This document shows, piece by piece, positions 22,616 to 31,721 of a stretch of DNA of 64,000 bases (within the stretch, counting starts at the first letter, position 1; each line of letters begins with the position of its first letter). The stretch comes from an uncultured Eubacteriales bacterium (GTDB taxonomy: Bacteria; Bacillota; Clostridia; Oscillospirales; CAG-272). Made by a program: the position numbers and the translations under genes. Location of the stretch: assembly GCA_905205065.1 (NCBI GenBank), contig CAJLCI010000008.1, forward strand, positions 15,440 to 79,439, in the 5' to 3' direction. The notes under the pieces were generated by a model. The model did no database searches. It saw nothing but the letters and a program-made list of their open reading frames with translations, and was not told the DNA's origin.

Positions 22616-23549
22616 TTTTGATTACATCTTTTAGGCAGTCCGCGCTCTTTCTGAGAAGGAGAGTTTCCTCGTCATTAAGAGGAGAAAGAAGTTTTCCTAC
22701 TACCCCGCTATGGCCGATGATATTCAGCGTGCTGAGACAAACGTCGTCGATTCCGTATTCACCGTGCATCATTGTAGATATTGTCGTTGTGGTGTTTATG
22801 CTTGAAAGCAAGCATTTGCAGATATAGCATACCGAAATTGAAATCGCGTAGAATGTCGCTCCCTTGCGCGCGATAACTCTTCCACCGGATTTTCTCATAT
22901 AAACCTCAACCTCTTCGTGGCTGAGGGAAGGAACCATGCAGTCTTTCTGAACAAGCGCGTCTTGATACATGTCAACCGGTATATTTGAGATATTTGCGAG
23001 TGACCACGGAACAAAGGAAGTGTCACCGTGCTCACCGAAAACATATGCGTGAACGTTTTTCTGATTTATATTGTAATATTCTGAAATTCTTGAGCGGAGC
23101 CTTGCGGTATCAAGGCTTGTTCCGGAACCTAAAATCTGCCTTTCCTCAAGGCCTGAACATTTGCAGAATACATACGTCAGAATGTCAACCGGATTGCTTA
23201 CAATTATATACATGGCATCTCCGGCATACTTCGTAATTTCAGGTATTATGCTTTTTGTTATATTTACATTTGTCTGCGCAAGATCTATTCTCGACTGACC
23301 GGGCTTGCGGGCGATTCCCGAAGTGACGATAACAATGTCCGAACCGACGGCGTCGCGGTAGCTTCCGGCGTAAATCGATACCGGAGTATCGCAGAAAGGT
23401 ATTCCCTGCCTGATGTCAAGAGCTTCTCCAAGCGATTTCTCATGGTTGATATCGACCATTACGATCTCAGAGGCTATACCTCTTACCGCAAGTGTATATG
23501 CGATTGTAGCTCCTACGCTTCCGGTTCCGATGATAGTAATTTTGTTCAT
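22602..23549 (-). CDS. LDH-type 2-hydroxyacid dehydrogenase, probable malate dehydrogenase
   Basis: NAD-dependent dehydrogenase of the LDH/MDH fold, about 315 residues. The Rossmann motif is IIGTGSVGATIAYTL; the catalytic His is in GEHGDTS and the substrate-binding Arg in LDTARLRSR. The specificity position (residue 102 in LDH numbering) is Arg in GIARKPGQSR, where typical lactate dehydrogenases have Gln (NQKPGETR) and malate dehydrogenases Arg. With fumC and frdAB downstream, oxaloacetate/malate is the likelier substrate pair. Some clostridial proteins with Arg here are annotated as lactate dehydrogenase, so this is not settled. The start is ATG 23549 after AAAGGAATGGT; an in-frame ATG at 23561 lies too close to that site. 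Confidence 0.85.
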   Translation of the reverse strand: MNKITIIGTGSVGATIAYTLAVRGIASEIVMVDINHEKSLGEALDIRQGIPFCDTPVSIYAGSYRDAVGSDIVIVTSGIARKPGQSRIDLAQTNVNITKSIIPEITKYAGDAMYIIVSNPVDILTYVFCKCSGLEERQILGSGTSLDTARLRSRISEYYNINQKNVHAYVFGEHGDTSFVPWSLANISNIPVDMYQDALVQKDCMVPSLSHEEVEVYMRKSGGRVIARKGATFYAISISVCYICKCLLSSINTTTTISTMMHGEYGIDDVCLSTLNIIGHSGVVGKLLSPLNDEETLLLRKSADCLKDVIKNLDI

Positions 23550-24081
23550 GTTTACGACCATTCCTTTCTGCCGAAGCTTCGGGACCCGAATACAGCGTAA
23601 AGCTGTGAAATTCGGCCGTTTTTCGGCTGCGCCGTATTTGCAGAAGTATACGGTGCAAATTTGTAAAATATAGTAATTTAATGTAAATGCCGTTTGCCTG
23701 CAGTCCTATTGTACAAGGCTTTCATTTTTTTATTGATTTTTAAGGTTTTCGGTTTTATATATTGATTTTATTTATTGAAAGCCTGTTAAAACAGAAGGAC
23801 TCCGGTATATATTTAAAGACAAAGATGCTCTGTTAATTTCTGCAGATATGAATTCCGCCGAATCTTTCTTTTTCGGGCTTTGATTCAAAGCCGCTTCATG
23901 CGCAGCGTTTATCCATATCAGAAAACATTATAACATATTTTAAGAGAATTATCAATAGAATTCGACCTTTATAATTTAACATTTTTTTCTTTGAAATATA
24001 GAATAAAACTGGAGCATACGCTGATAACAATAAATAAAAAAACGAATATATGGATAATTATGGAAAATAAATTTACTTTAA
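23550..24081. other. Non-coding gap upstream of the dehydrogenase
   Basis: It holds the structured leader of the minus-strand dehydrogenase. Small hairpins are CCGAAGCTTCGG (23569-23580), ACAGC/GCTGT near 23594-23607, and CCGTAT repeats near 23633-23652. Further out is a wide inverted repeat GGCTTTCA / TGAAAGCC (about 23717-23787). The remainder, to 24081, is AT-rich with nothing recognisable. Confidence 0.45.
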
Positions 24082-24120
24082 AAAATGCCTTACTGACAAT
24101 TAAATTTTGTCAGTAAGGCA
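24082..24120 (-). terminator. Terminator of fucI
   Basis: TGCCTTACTGACAA (24086-24099) pairs with TTGTCAGTAAGGCA (24107-24120). On the minus strand the stem is followed directly by five T. It lies 77 bases beyond the fucI stop. Confidence 0.85.
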
Positions 24121-24196
24121 CGGCACGCATAATTAAGCGGAATTGAAATGTCAGTTCAAAAATTAAATTTGAAAAAGTTCTTGCTCTTGCCGAAAC

Positions 24197-25999
24197 TCAT
24201 TTATACATCGGACCGTAATTCTGGCAGGCACGGAAGTCCTGACCTTCGCGGTCCATGCCGAATGCATTCCATGCAGCGGGACGGAAAATATCCTTTTCCG
24301 GTACATTGTGCATGCATACGGGTATGCGAAGCATTGAGCAAAGTGTTATAAGATCCGCACCGATATGACCGTAGGATATGGCGCCGTGATTTGCGCCCCA
24401 GTTGTTCATTACATCATATGCAGATTTAAAGGGACTGCCCTCGATTCCGTCACAACGAGGTGTGAACCAGGTGCAGGGCCATGTAGGGTCCGTACGCATC
24501 ATAAGAGTATCCGTAACTTCGTCGGGCAGTTTCACCGTCCAGCCCTCTGCAATCTGAAGCACCGGTCCCAAACCTTTGACAAGGTTAAGCCGAATCATTG
24601 TGGCGGGCATTTCAGCACGCGTGATATAGTGGCTTGAAAAACCGCCGCCTCTAAAATATCCATTGTCAGCAGCGCACCACGATGTTGCGGCTGTCATCTT
24701 CTGAATATCCTCTTCGGTAACTTCCCACCATTTTTTCATTATGGGATTTCCGTTTTCATCTGTGCATTCTCCGCATGCATCAAGGCAGGCAGCACCGGAA
24801 TTAATAAGGTGAATAAAACCGCCGTTTTCCTTTGCAACGCCTGTAACATCATAGCCGGAAGCTCGTTTGCAGGCTTCAGGAGACCAGTATGTACGGACAT
24901 CAGCGAATATCTGGGCGCGGTTGGTAAGCAGCTTCATAAAGAGCATGCTCACTCCGTTCAGAGTATCATTTTCGGTGGCTAAAATATACGGCTCGCGCGC
25001 TCCGGTATAGTCAAATGAAGAATTGAAAATAGCCTCGGGATAGTCACAGTTGGGATAAAAATCAGTCCACTGACGCTGTCCCTGAAAGCCGGCGGCAATT
25101 GCGTTATGACCCACCATCTCTTCTTCACGTCCCTCAGGAAGCCCGGGATTACCGTTCATAAGATCTTTAATAATGCAGTACATCTTAACAGTGAATTCCC
25201 ACTGTTCTTTTTTCTTTTCGTCTGATGCCTTTACAAAATCGGGATTTTTATCCCATCCCTCTTTGCAGTGTTCTTTTGTCCATGCTAATGCTTTCTGATA
25301 TTCTTCCTCGTTATAGATGCCCTCCGACATACGGCGGATTACCTCCACCTCGTCAACAGACTCTACGCGCATACCGAGATAGTCCTCAAAGAATGAGGTA
25401 TCAATGATTGATCCGCCGATTCCCATTGTGACCGATCCGATCTGCAGATATGATTTTCCGCGCATGGTCGCGACGGCGACTGCGGCGCGCGCAAAGCGGA
25501 GAAGCTTTTCTTTAACGTCACAGGGAATGCTGGTAACTTCGTCAAGATTCTGAACATCGTGACCGTAAATTCCAAATGCAGGCAATCCCTTCTGAGCGTG
25601 AGTTGCAAGCACGGAAGCAAGATATACCGCACCGGGCCGCTCTGTTCCGTTGAATCCCCAAACACCTTTGATTGTACTCGGATCCATGTCCATAGTTTCA
25701 GCGCCATAGCACCAGCATGGAGTTACAGAAAGAGTTATTGAAACGCCTTCCTTTTTAAACTGAGCTTCACACGCTGCGGCTTCTGCCACCCTTCCGATCG
25801 AAGTGTTTGAGATAACAACCTTTACCGGTTCTCCGTTTGAGTAGCAAAGATTTTCCTCAAAAAGCTTTTTTGCGGCAACGGCCATTGCCATCGTCTGGTC
25901 TTCAAGACTCTCGCGTACCTTGAGAGGTCCGCGGCGTCCGTCGATTATCGGACGTATTCCAATTACGGGGTATTCTCCTATATAACGATTTTCAGCCAT
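24197..25999 (-). CDS. fucI: L-fucose isomerase
   Basis: Interconverts L-fucose and L-fuculose (also D-arabinose and ribulose) with Mn2+, the first step of fucose use. It has about 600 residues, the usual length. Family stretches include [54 protein letters not shown] and [20 protein letters not shown]. The start is ATG 25999 after GAAAGGAAG; a TTG at 26008 is too close to that site. No fucose kinase or aldolase is nearby, so the gene stands alone, with a divergent AraC regulator as probable controller. Mucin or plant-polymer fucose use fits a gut habitat. Confidence 0.93.
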   Translation of the reverse strand: MAENRYIGEYPVIGIRPIIDGRRGPLKVRESLEDQTMAMAVAAKKLFEENLCYSNGEPVKVVISNTSIGRVAEAAACEAQFKKEGVSITLSVTPCWCYGAETMDMDPSTIKGVWGFNGTERPGAVYLASVLATHAQKGLPAFGIYGHDVQNLDEVTSIPCDVKEKLLRFARAAVAVATMRGKSYLQIGSVTMGIGGSIIDTSFFEDYLGMRVESVDEVEVIRRMSEGIYNEEEYQKALAWTKEHCKEGWDKNPDFVKASDEKKKEQWEFTVKMYCIIKDLMNGNPGLPEGREEEMVGHNAIAAGFQGQRQWTDFYPNCDYPEAIFNSSFDYTGAREPYILATENDTLNGVSMLFMKLLTNRAQIFADVRTYWSPEACKRASGYDVTGVAKENGGFIHLINSGAACLDACGECTDENGNPIMKKWWEVTEEDIQKMTAATSWCAADNGYFRGGGFSSHYITRAEMPATMIRLNLVKGLGPVLQIAEGWTVKLPDEVTDTLMMRTDPTWPCTWFTPRCDGIEGSPFKSAYDVMNNWGANHGAISYGHIGADLITLCSMLRIPVCMHNVPEKDIFRPAAWNAFGMDREGQDFRACQNYGPMYK

Positions 26000-26030
26000 A
26001 GTATACAACTTCCTTTCAAATAAATTTGCA

Positions 26031-26058
26031 GATATAAAGGTATACTTAATATTGTCAA
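26031..26058 (-). promoter_or_regulatory. Probable fucI promoter
   Basis: On the minus strand, TTGACA (26058-26053), a 16-base spacer and TATATC (26036-26031) stand about 30 bases before the fucI start. It is divergent from, and nearly abuts, the araC promoter. Confidence 0.5.
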
Positions 26059-26068
26059 CATTATATCA

Positions 26069-26098
26069 TTGACAAAAACGTCCGTCTTGTGTTATAAT
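26069..26098 (+). promoter_or_regulatory. Probable araC promoter
   Basis: TTGACA (26069-26074), an 18-base spacer and TATAAT (26093-26098) point right. Transcription from here gives a leader of about 445 bases that includes the whole 12-bp repeat array. Confidence 0.65.
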
Positions 26099-26234
26099 AG
26101 ATAAAAAATATGATAATATTCAGTCGCGCTAATTTTCTCAGGTAGTGGGTTTTACTTATTTTTTCCGGTTGTATAACCGTACCGGATTTATTTATGACTG
26201 GGATTTGTTACTCATTTAAATTTGAGACAAAATT

Positions 26235-26504
26235 CGCAAACCTAAACACAAATCTAAACACAAACCTAAATACAAGCCCAAACACAAGTCTAACACAAAC
26301 CTAAATGCAAGTCCAAACACAAGTCTAACACAAACCTAAATGCAAGTCCAAACACAAGTCTAACACAAACCTAAATGCAAATCCAAACACAAGTCTAACA
26401 CAAACCTAAATGCAAGCCCAAACACAAATTTAACGCAAACCTAAATGCAAATCCAAACACAAGTCCAAACACAAACCTAAAAATAATCTAAACATAAACC
26501 TAAA
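26235..26504 (+). repeat. Tandem array of degenerate 12-bp units in araC leader
   Basis: About 22 units of the form YRCAARYCYAAA, for example CACAAACCTAAA, TGCAAGTCCAAA and CACAAGTCTAA. Units combine into a 35-bp higher-order repeat (12+12+11) in the middle. Because one unit in three is 11 bases, no reading frame survives. The strand is nearly G-free. Confidence 0.85.
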
Positions 26505-26551
26505 TTTGAATTTTTATATGAAATTTTTATATGAAAGGTATGGTTACAAAC

Positions 26552-27418
26552 TTGAAATATTTTGACTATTTTGAAAAAATACAGCACGGAACGTTCAATT
26601 ATCCGATTGCTCATTACCACGTTACAAAGGATCATCCCCGTTATCATATGATGCATCATTGGCATATAGAGCAGGAAATCATAATAATACTCAGCGGAAA
26701 GCTTGAGCTTACGCTTGACGGAAAAGAATATACCGCCGAGGAAGGAGATATATTTTTTATCAATGACGGTGTTGTACACAGCGCCGTACCGCACGATGCC
26801 GTGTACGAATCCATTGTATTTGATATGAGGTGTCTCCTTTCAAGGAATCAGGTATGCAATGCGCTGGTTACTAATATCATTGATCACCGTGATGTAATTA
26901 TGCCGGTTATGCCGCGCAGCGAAGAGATTAAATCCATCTCGGAACGATTGGTATCAGCCGTGTCCGATGAAGAACGAGGCTCTGAACTTCTTGTACAGGG
27001 ACTGATAACCGAGTTTCTCGGTTTTATTATAAAGCATAAGCTTTTTACAGATGAAAAAATTGCGGATAAGCGCAGTACCGGCCAGCTTGTTCCTTTCAAG
27101 CGTGTCGTCTCATACATCGAGCAAAACTATGCTCAGAAAATAATGCTTGCGGATCTTGCCAAAACTGCCGGAATGACTCCGAAGTATTTTTGCTCATTTT
27201 TCTATGGAATGACAAGGAAAACCCCGATAGAATATGTAAATAATTACAGAATTGAACGGGCATGCGAACAGCTCCTCTCAACGGAAATGAGTATAACGGA
27301 CATAGGACTTAACTGCGGATTCAATGAGATCAGCTATTTTATTAAAACTTTCAGAAAGGCTATCGGAACGACTCCTCATCAGTACCGTAAAAAAGCAAGA
27401 ACGCTTCTTAATGAATAG
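26552..27418 (+). CDS. AraC-family transcriptional regulator
   Basis: DNA-binding regulator of about 288 residues. The N-terminal cupin-like sensor domain has HHWHIEQEIIIILSG and GDIFFINDGVVHSA. The C-terminal pair of helix-turn-helix motifs covers MLADLAKTAGMTPKYF and ITDIGLNCGFNEISYFIKTF, ending TPHQYRKKAR. It is divergent from fucI and is its likely regulator, sensing a sugar. The start is taken as TTG 26552, which follows AAAGGTATGGTTACAAAC, the same extended context seen before several other genes here. ATG 26531 lies before that site and is less likely. Confidence 0.85.
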   Translation: MKYFDYFEKIQHGTFNYPIAHYHVTKDHPRYHMMHHWHIEQEIIIILSGKLELTLDGKEYTAEEGDIFFINDGVVHSAVPHDAVYESIVFDMRCLLSRNQVCNALVTNIIDHRDVIMPVMPRSEEIKSISERLVSAVSDEERGSELLVQGLITEFLGFIIKHKLFTDEKIADKRSTGQLVPFKRVVSYIEQNYAQKIMLADLAKTAGMTPKYFCSFFYGMTRKTPIEYVNNYRIERACEQLLSTEMSITDIGLNCGFNEISYFIKTFRKAIGTTPHQYRKKARTLLNE

Positions 27419-27457
27419 ATAAATGAATGGATAAATAAAAAACTTTTTGTTTTAGTG

Positions 27458-27486
27458 TTGATTTTCATATTACACAATGCTACAAT
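27458..27486 (+). promoter_or_regulatory. Probable promoter of the sufCB pair
   Basis: TTGATT (27458-27463), a 17-base spacer and TACAAT (27481-27486) are followed by a leader of about 190 bases before sufC. No known Fe-S regulator motif was recognised. Confidence 0.5.
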
Positions 27487-27681
27487 ATATGAGAAACAAA
27501 ATAACAGGTGAAAAACATTTTTCGCAGTTTGTCATGTGCGTCAATAATATGATCGATATTACATGATTACATGAGGTTTATTTTGCACAAAGGATTTTGT
27601 GCTTTCTAAAACGGTATAAAACTGAATTTTTGTATGCCGTTAAAATGTCTATGGGTAAGAAAAGGAGATAAGTTCAATCTT

Positions 27682-28416
27682 ATGCTCGAATTAAAAAATA
27701 TTTCTTTTAACGCTTCATCAGGTGATTCCAAGCGTGAAATTCTAAAAAATATAAGTCTGAAAATTGATGAACGCTTTGTCGCGTTTACAGGACCTAACGG
27801 CGGAGGAAAATCGACTCTTGCCAAGGTTATTGCCGGTATAGTAACTCCGACCGAGGGGGAGATTTTCCTTGACGGTGAAAATATTACCTCACTGTCGGTT
27901 ACGGAGCGCGCAAAGAGGGGCATCAGTTTTGCTTTTCAGCAGCCGGTGCGTTTTAAGGGAATTACCGTTAAGGATCTCATTACACTTGCATCAGGTAAAA
28001 AAATTGGAATAAGCGAGGCCTGCAGCTATCTCTCCGAGGTTGGTCTCTGCGCCAGAGATTATATAAACCGCGAAGTTGATTCCTCACTTTCCGGCGGCGA
28101 GCTGAAACGTATTGAAATTGCTACGATTCTCGCAAGGAGTACAGCTCTGTCAATTTTTGATGAGCCTGAAGCGGGAATTGATCTTTGGAGTTTCGGAAAC
28201 CTTATCGCAGTATTTGAAAATATGTATAAAAAAATTAACGGCAGCATTTTGATAATTTCGCATCAGGAGAGAATTCTCAGTATTGCGGACAGAATTATTA
28301 TTATTGCGGACGGAGAGATACAAAATTCCGGTACAAGAGAAGAAATTCTGCCTGAACTTTTGGGTTCCGTGACTCAGCCGGGAACATGCAGGACGCTTAC
28401 TGAAAAGCTTGTATAA
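27682..28416 (+). CDS. sufC: Fe-S cluster assembly ATPase SufC (SmsC-like)
   Basis: ABC-type ATPase that drives the SufB scaffold. About 244 residues from ATG 27682; AAAAGGAG lies 15-20 bases upstream. Walker A is TGPNGGGKST, Q-loop FAFQQPVRFKG, signature LSGGELKR, Walker B ALSIFDEPEAGID and switch His in IISHQE, all close to SufC rather than to transport ATPases. The only partner is the sufB-like gene 71 bases downstream; no sufD, sufS or sufU is adjacent. This is the two-gene minimal layout found in strict anaerobes. Confidence 0.88.
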   Translation: MLELKNISFNASSGDSKREILKNISLKIDERFVAFTGPNGGGKSTLAKVIAGIVTPTEGEIFLDGENITSLSVTERAKRGISFAFQQPVRFKGITVKDLITLASGKKIGISEACSYLSEVGLCARDYINREVDSSLSGGELKRIEIATILARSTALSIFDEPEAGIDLWSFGNLIAVFENMYKKINGSILIISHQERILSIADRIIIIADGEIQNSGTREEILPELLGSVTQPGTCRTLTEKLV

Positions 28417-28487
28417 ATAAATGGAAAGGACGGAAAAGTACCCTTCTCTTTTATTGTAATTATACAGGTAAGGGGTACGATAATAAT

Positions 28488-29405
28488 ATGGATTCTATAC
28501 AAAAAAAGCTGCTTCAGGAGGTATCCGGTCTGCATGAGACTCCGGAGGGGGCTTATAACATAAGGGCAAACGGTAAATCGGCTGTGCGCGGTACAACAGC
28601 TAATATAGATATTGTTACAAAAGACGACAAACCGGGAATAGATATAATAATAAAACCGGAAACAAAGCATGAAAGCGTACACATTCCGGTTATTCTCAGT
28701 GAAAGCGGTCTTAAGGAGACTGTCTATAATGATTTTTATATAGGAGATGACTGCGACATTGTAATTGTAGCCGGATGCGGTATTCACAACGACGGAAGCA
28801 GTACGTCCGAGCACAGTGGAGTTCATCGCTTTTTTGTCGGAAAAAACTCGCGTGTAAAATACGTTGAAAAGCATTATGCCGAGGGCGACGGAAACGGCGA
28901 ACGTATAATGAATCCCTCAACCGAGATTTATCTGGAAGAGGGAGCGTATATGGATTTGGATACGCTTCAGATCAAGGGGGTAGACTCTGCGATACGCACT
29001 ACAAAAGCAAAGCTTGCCGATAAAGCGGTTTTAGTTATTCATGATAAAATAATGACTCACGGCAAACAATACGCAAAAGCGGATTTTACCGTTGATCTCG
29101 ACGGAGAGGACTGCAGTGCGAACGTTATTTCACGCTCTGTTGCAAGAGACAGTTCCAATCAGCTTTTTATTTCAAGGATAAATGGAAATTCAAGGTGTAC
29201 GGGACACACAGAATGCGATGCAATTATTATGGACAACGCAAGTGTAAGCGCTGTTCCGGAGATTACAGCGGGATGTGTTGACGCAAGTCTTATTCATGAA
29301 GCGGCAATCGGTAAAATTGCCGGAGAACAGCTTATAAAGCTTATGACACTGGGACTTACCGAAAAAGAAGCCGAGGAACAAATTGTTAACGGATTCCTTA
29401 AATAA
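28488..29405 (+). CDS. sufB: SufB/SufD-like Fe-S scaffold (SmsB-like)
   Basis: Scaffold partner of SufC. At 305 residues it is much shorter than classical SufB (about 470) and fits the minimal SUF form. The beta-helix core includes FFVGKNSRVKYVEKHYAEG, TEIYLEEGAYMDLDTLQIKG and NGNSRCTGHTECDAIIMD. The conserved end motif is EAAIGKIAGEQLIKLMTLGL with TEKEAEEQIVNGFL. Cys in NSRCTGHTEC and the Glu/His residues near it are candidate cluster ligands. Convergent with the dockerin gene and separated from it by a terminator. Confidence 0.88.
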   Translation: MDSIQKKLLQEVSGLHETPEGAYNIRANGKSAVRGTTANIDIVTKDDKPGIDIIIKPETKHESVHIPVILSESGLKETVYNDFYIGDDCDIVIVAGCGIHNDGSSTSEHSGVHRFFVGKNSRVKYVEKHYAEGDGNGERIMNPSTEIYLEEGAYMDLDTLQIKGVDSAIRTTKAKLADKAVLVIHDKIMTHGKQYAKADFTVDLDGEDCSANVISRSVARDSSNQLFISRINGNSRCTGHTECDAIIMDNASVSAVPEITAGCVDASLIHEAAIGKIAGEQLIKLMTLGLTEKEAEEQIVNGFLK

Positions 29406-29435
29406 TGTTTGCATTTTTTCAAAGTCGAACAGAAA

Positions 29436-29480
29436 AAGACAGCAAAGGCTTATTTTGCCCGTGCTGTCTTGATTTTTTTA
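29436..29480. terminator. Terminator between sufB and the dockerin gene
   Basis: AAGACAGC (29436-29443) pairs with GCTGTCTT (29463-29470), then GATTTTTTTA. The A-run on the left allows action on both strands. Confidence 0.75.
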
Positions 29481-29566
29481 TCGGGATATCGGCCAAAAAT
29501 CTTGCCGTATCGCAGTGTATCTTTTTCGGCGGATTGGTTTTTATTGGTCAGTATATCCATTATCGG

Positions 29567-30697
29567 TTAGTATATCCAGCCTGTAACACTTATATCTGTA
29601 ATTTCAACATTTACAGAAGCCTCAGTCAGAGCGGTTTTAGACAATGTAAAGTATTCATGCACATATACAGCTCCTCCGCCGGTCGGAACCGGCTGAGCAA
29701 TATATTCAAAGCACAGAGTCAAACAGTCTCCTCTGTATTCGGCAGCCGAAGATACATACGGATCCGGACTTTCATTAAAATAACTGTACACAACAAGCGT
29801 ATTCTCAGAGAAGAAATTCTCATTATACATCTGAACGAGCTTATTCGTATTTAAAAGCTGTTCATCAAGCTCTTCGGGAATAGCTTCTGAGGCACCGGAT
29901 TCAGAACGGCGGTCGGCAAAAGACGTTTCAGTATCATATTTTTCTTTTACTGCTGAAACATATTCCTCGAGCTCCGAAACAGAATTAATTAAACAAAGCT
30001 CCGGGCCGAGTTCCTCCGCTCCGGGGTCGGCAAGAGTATAATATGTGTCTGTTAATGCTCCGGTATCTTTACCGGCGGTATATTTCTCCGGAATTGACAC
30101 ATTGATTCCGGCGCAGAGCTTCATAAGACGAACAAGATCGTTAGAATTTAATTTTCCGTCACGGTTTGTATCGGCAGAAACGAAATCCATTCCTTCATAA
30201 AAAGGCGGATAAATATCTCCGGCGAGAAATTTCATAAGTTTGACAATATCCGCGCTTGCAGTTTTTCCGTCGCCGTTAACATCCCCTGCAAGACGGTCGG
30301 AAACCACAAGCGGCCATTTTTCTTTGGATTCCAATATAAAACAGCTGTTATCAATATAGGAGATTCCATCCGCTCCGTAAATATGGGTTACAAAGTATCC
30401 CTCTTTAGCTGTGACTGTATAATAAACAGGCAGATTGATCGGAAGATCATCATTATCAAGCTGCTCCGTTTTTTCTGCGTCGGCATAGAACGAAAATATA
30501 ACGTTTTTATTTTGTTCGGCAGCTTCTTTATTCTTCCAATATTTCACAAATTCATCTTCGTTTTCAATGGGTTCATAGTTCCGGTTAATCAATTCGTCAT
30601 CGTATTGAAAAGCAGATGCAGTAACGCAGACAGACGATGAAGTTATGAAGAGTACCGATGACAATATCAAAGAGAATGTTTTAAAAGATTTTTTCAT
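29567..30697 (-). CDS. Secreted dockerin-containing protein
   Basis: Exported protein of 376 residues with a signal peptide (KKSFKTFSLILSSVLFITSS, cleavage near VTASA). An unassigned N-terminal domain of about 110 residues is followed by a type I dockerin (residues 138-200) with two calcium-binding repeats, GDVNGDGKTASADIVKLMK and ADTNRDGKLNSNDLVRLMK. A C-terminal domain of about 170 residues is unrecognised. Dockerins attach enzymes to cohesins in cellulosomes or on the cell surface. No catalytic domain is visible, so the cargo function is unknown. A consensus-like promoter lies at 30763-30791. Confidence 0.85.
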   Translation of the reverse strand: MKKSFKTFSLILSSVLFITSSSVCVTASAFQYDDELINRNYEPIENEDEFVKYWKNKEAAEQNKNVIFSFYADAEKTEQLDNDDLPINLPVYYTVTAKEGYFVTHIYGADGISYIDNSCFILESKEKWPLVVSDRLAGDVNGDGKTASADIVKLMKFLAGDIYPPFYEGMDFVSADTNRDGKLNSNDLVRLMKLCAGINVSIPEKYTAGKDTGALTDTYYTLADPGAEELGPELCLINSVSELEEYVSAVKEKYDTETSFADRRSESGASEAIPEELDEQLLNTNKLVQMYNENFFSENTLVVYSYFNESPDPYVSSAAEYRGDCLTLCFEYIAQPVPTGGGAVYVHEYFTLSKTALTEASVNVEITDISVTGWIY

Positions 30698-30762
30698 GGA
30701 GATAACCCATCCTTTCGTTTATAGCTGTTGTCTATGTTGTATAAAAATTTTATTACAATATT

Positions 30763-30791
30763 ATTGTATAGACAAATTTACCATTTGTCAA
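30763..30791 (-). promoter_or_regulatory. Promoter of the dockerin gene
   Basis: On the minus strand, TTGACA (30791-30786), 17 bases and TACAAT (30768-30763) lie about 65 bases before ATG 30697. Confidence 0.65.
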
Positions 30792-30942
30792 TACATTTTA
30801 ACCACAATCTTTATTATATTTTTCATTTAAGGGAAATATTGAACTGAAATCGGCATATAATAATAAAAATAACCATATTAAACATCTCATGACGGGTCTG
30901 TGTTCTTTATTAACTTTGAAAAAGAAAGGTGCGGTAATTGTT

Positions 30943-31626
30943 ATGCCGGTATTCCCTTCATTTAATTTGTTATTCGGACGTTTTATGTTTCTTTTCCTGA
31001 AGGTATCGGGCTCCGGAAACTTTCCGGAGCCTCTTGAACCGGAACAGGAGCGCGAATGCTTTATCAGAATGAAAAACGGTGACGGAGAAGCACGCAAGAC
31101 ACTGATTGAACACAACCTCAGGCTTGTCGCGCATATAATCAAGAAATACGGAACCTCCGGAACAGGAACCGACGACTTGATGTCGCTTGGAACAATCGGG
31201 CTGATCAAAGCGATCGATTCGTTTGACATAGAAAACGGCACAAAGTTTGCAACATACGCCAGCAAGTGCCTGCAGAATGAAATCCTAATGCATTTCAGAT
31301 CTAAGAAAAAGCTTTCCGGTGAGGTTTCTCTCGGCGATACAATCGATACCGATAAAGATGGGAATCCGCTTACATATATGGACATTATAAGCTGTGAGGA
31401 TACGATTGCGGACGATATTGATTTCAAGATAAAATTTGAAAAAGCAAACGCAGCAATCAATCATCTTCTTACTCCGAGAGAAAGAAATATCATTATTCTC
31501 CGTTACGGTTTAAATGGCAACCCTCCAATTCCTCAGAGAGAAATAGCGGAAATGCTCCATATATCACGCTCATATGTCAGCCGCATAGAAAAAAAAGCTT
31601 TGCAAAAGCTTCGCTCTGCTTTGTAA
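30943..31626 (+). CDS. sigK: Late sporulation sigma factor SigK
   Basis: Mother-cell sigma factor for late sporulation (coat genes and lysis). About 227 residues from ATG 30943, preceded by AAAGGTGCGG; the longer frame from 30889 lacks a ribosome-binding site. The hydrophobic N-terminus (FPSFNLLFGRFMFLFLKV) is the pro-sequence that keeps pro-SigK on the membrane. Region 2 shows HNLRLVAHIIKKYG and DLMSLGTIGLIKAIDSFD; region 4 shows QREIAEMLHISRSYVSRIE. The gene is continuous, with no skin-type insertion. Confidence 0.92.
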   Translation: MPVFPSFNLLFGRFMFLFLKVSGSGNFPEPLEPEQERECFIRMKNGDGEARKTLIEHNLRLVAHIIKKYGTSGTGTDDLMSLGTIGLIKAIDSFDIENGTKFATYASKCLQNEILMHFRSKKKLSGEVSLGDTIDTDKDGNPLTYMDIISCEDTIADDIDFKIKFEKANAAINHLLTPRERNIIILRYGLNGNPPIPQREIAEMLHISRSYVSRIEKKALQKLRSAL

Positions 31627-31648
31627 TAAATTTTACAGTATGCTGTTC

Positions 31649-31677
31649 TTGACAAGAAATTCAGTCCATACTATAAT
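31649..31677 (+). promoter_or_regulatory. Consensus promoter of ppx-ppk
   Basis: TTGACA (31649-31654), exactly 17 bases, TATAAT (31672-31677): a perfect vegetative-type promoter about 45 bases before the ppx start. Confidence 0.8.
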
Positions 31678-31721
31678 GTAGTAAAGAGAAGTATGCCAGA
31701 ATCCGGAATGAGGTGACAAAA

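Noticed and set aside
26235..26504. CRISPR array
   Set aside because: Units of 12-16 bp abut without spacers in all the arrays, and no cas genes are in the window.
29405..29854. 149-codon plus-strand frame after sufB
   Set aside because: It crosses the terminator and lies antisense to the dockerin gene, with no ribosome-binding site.
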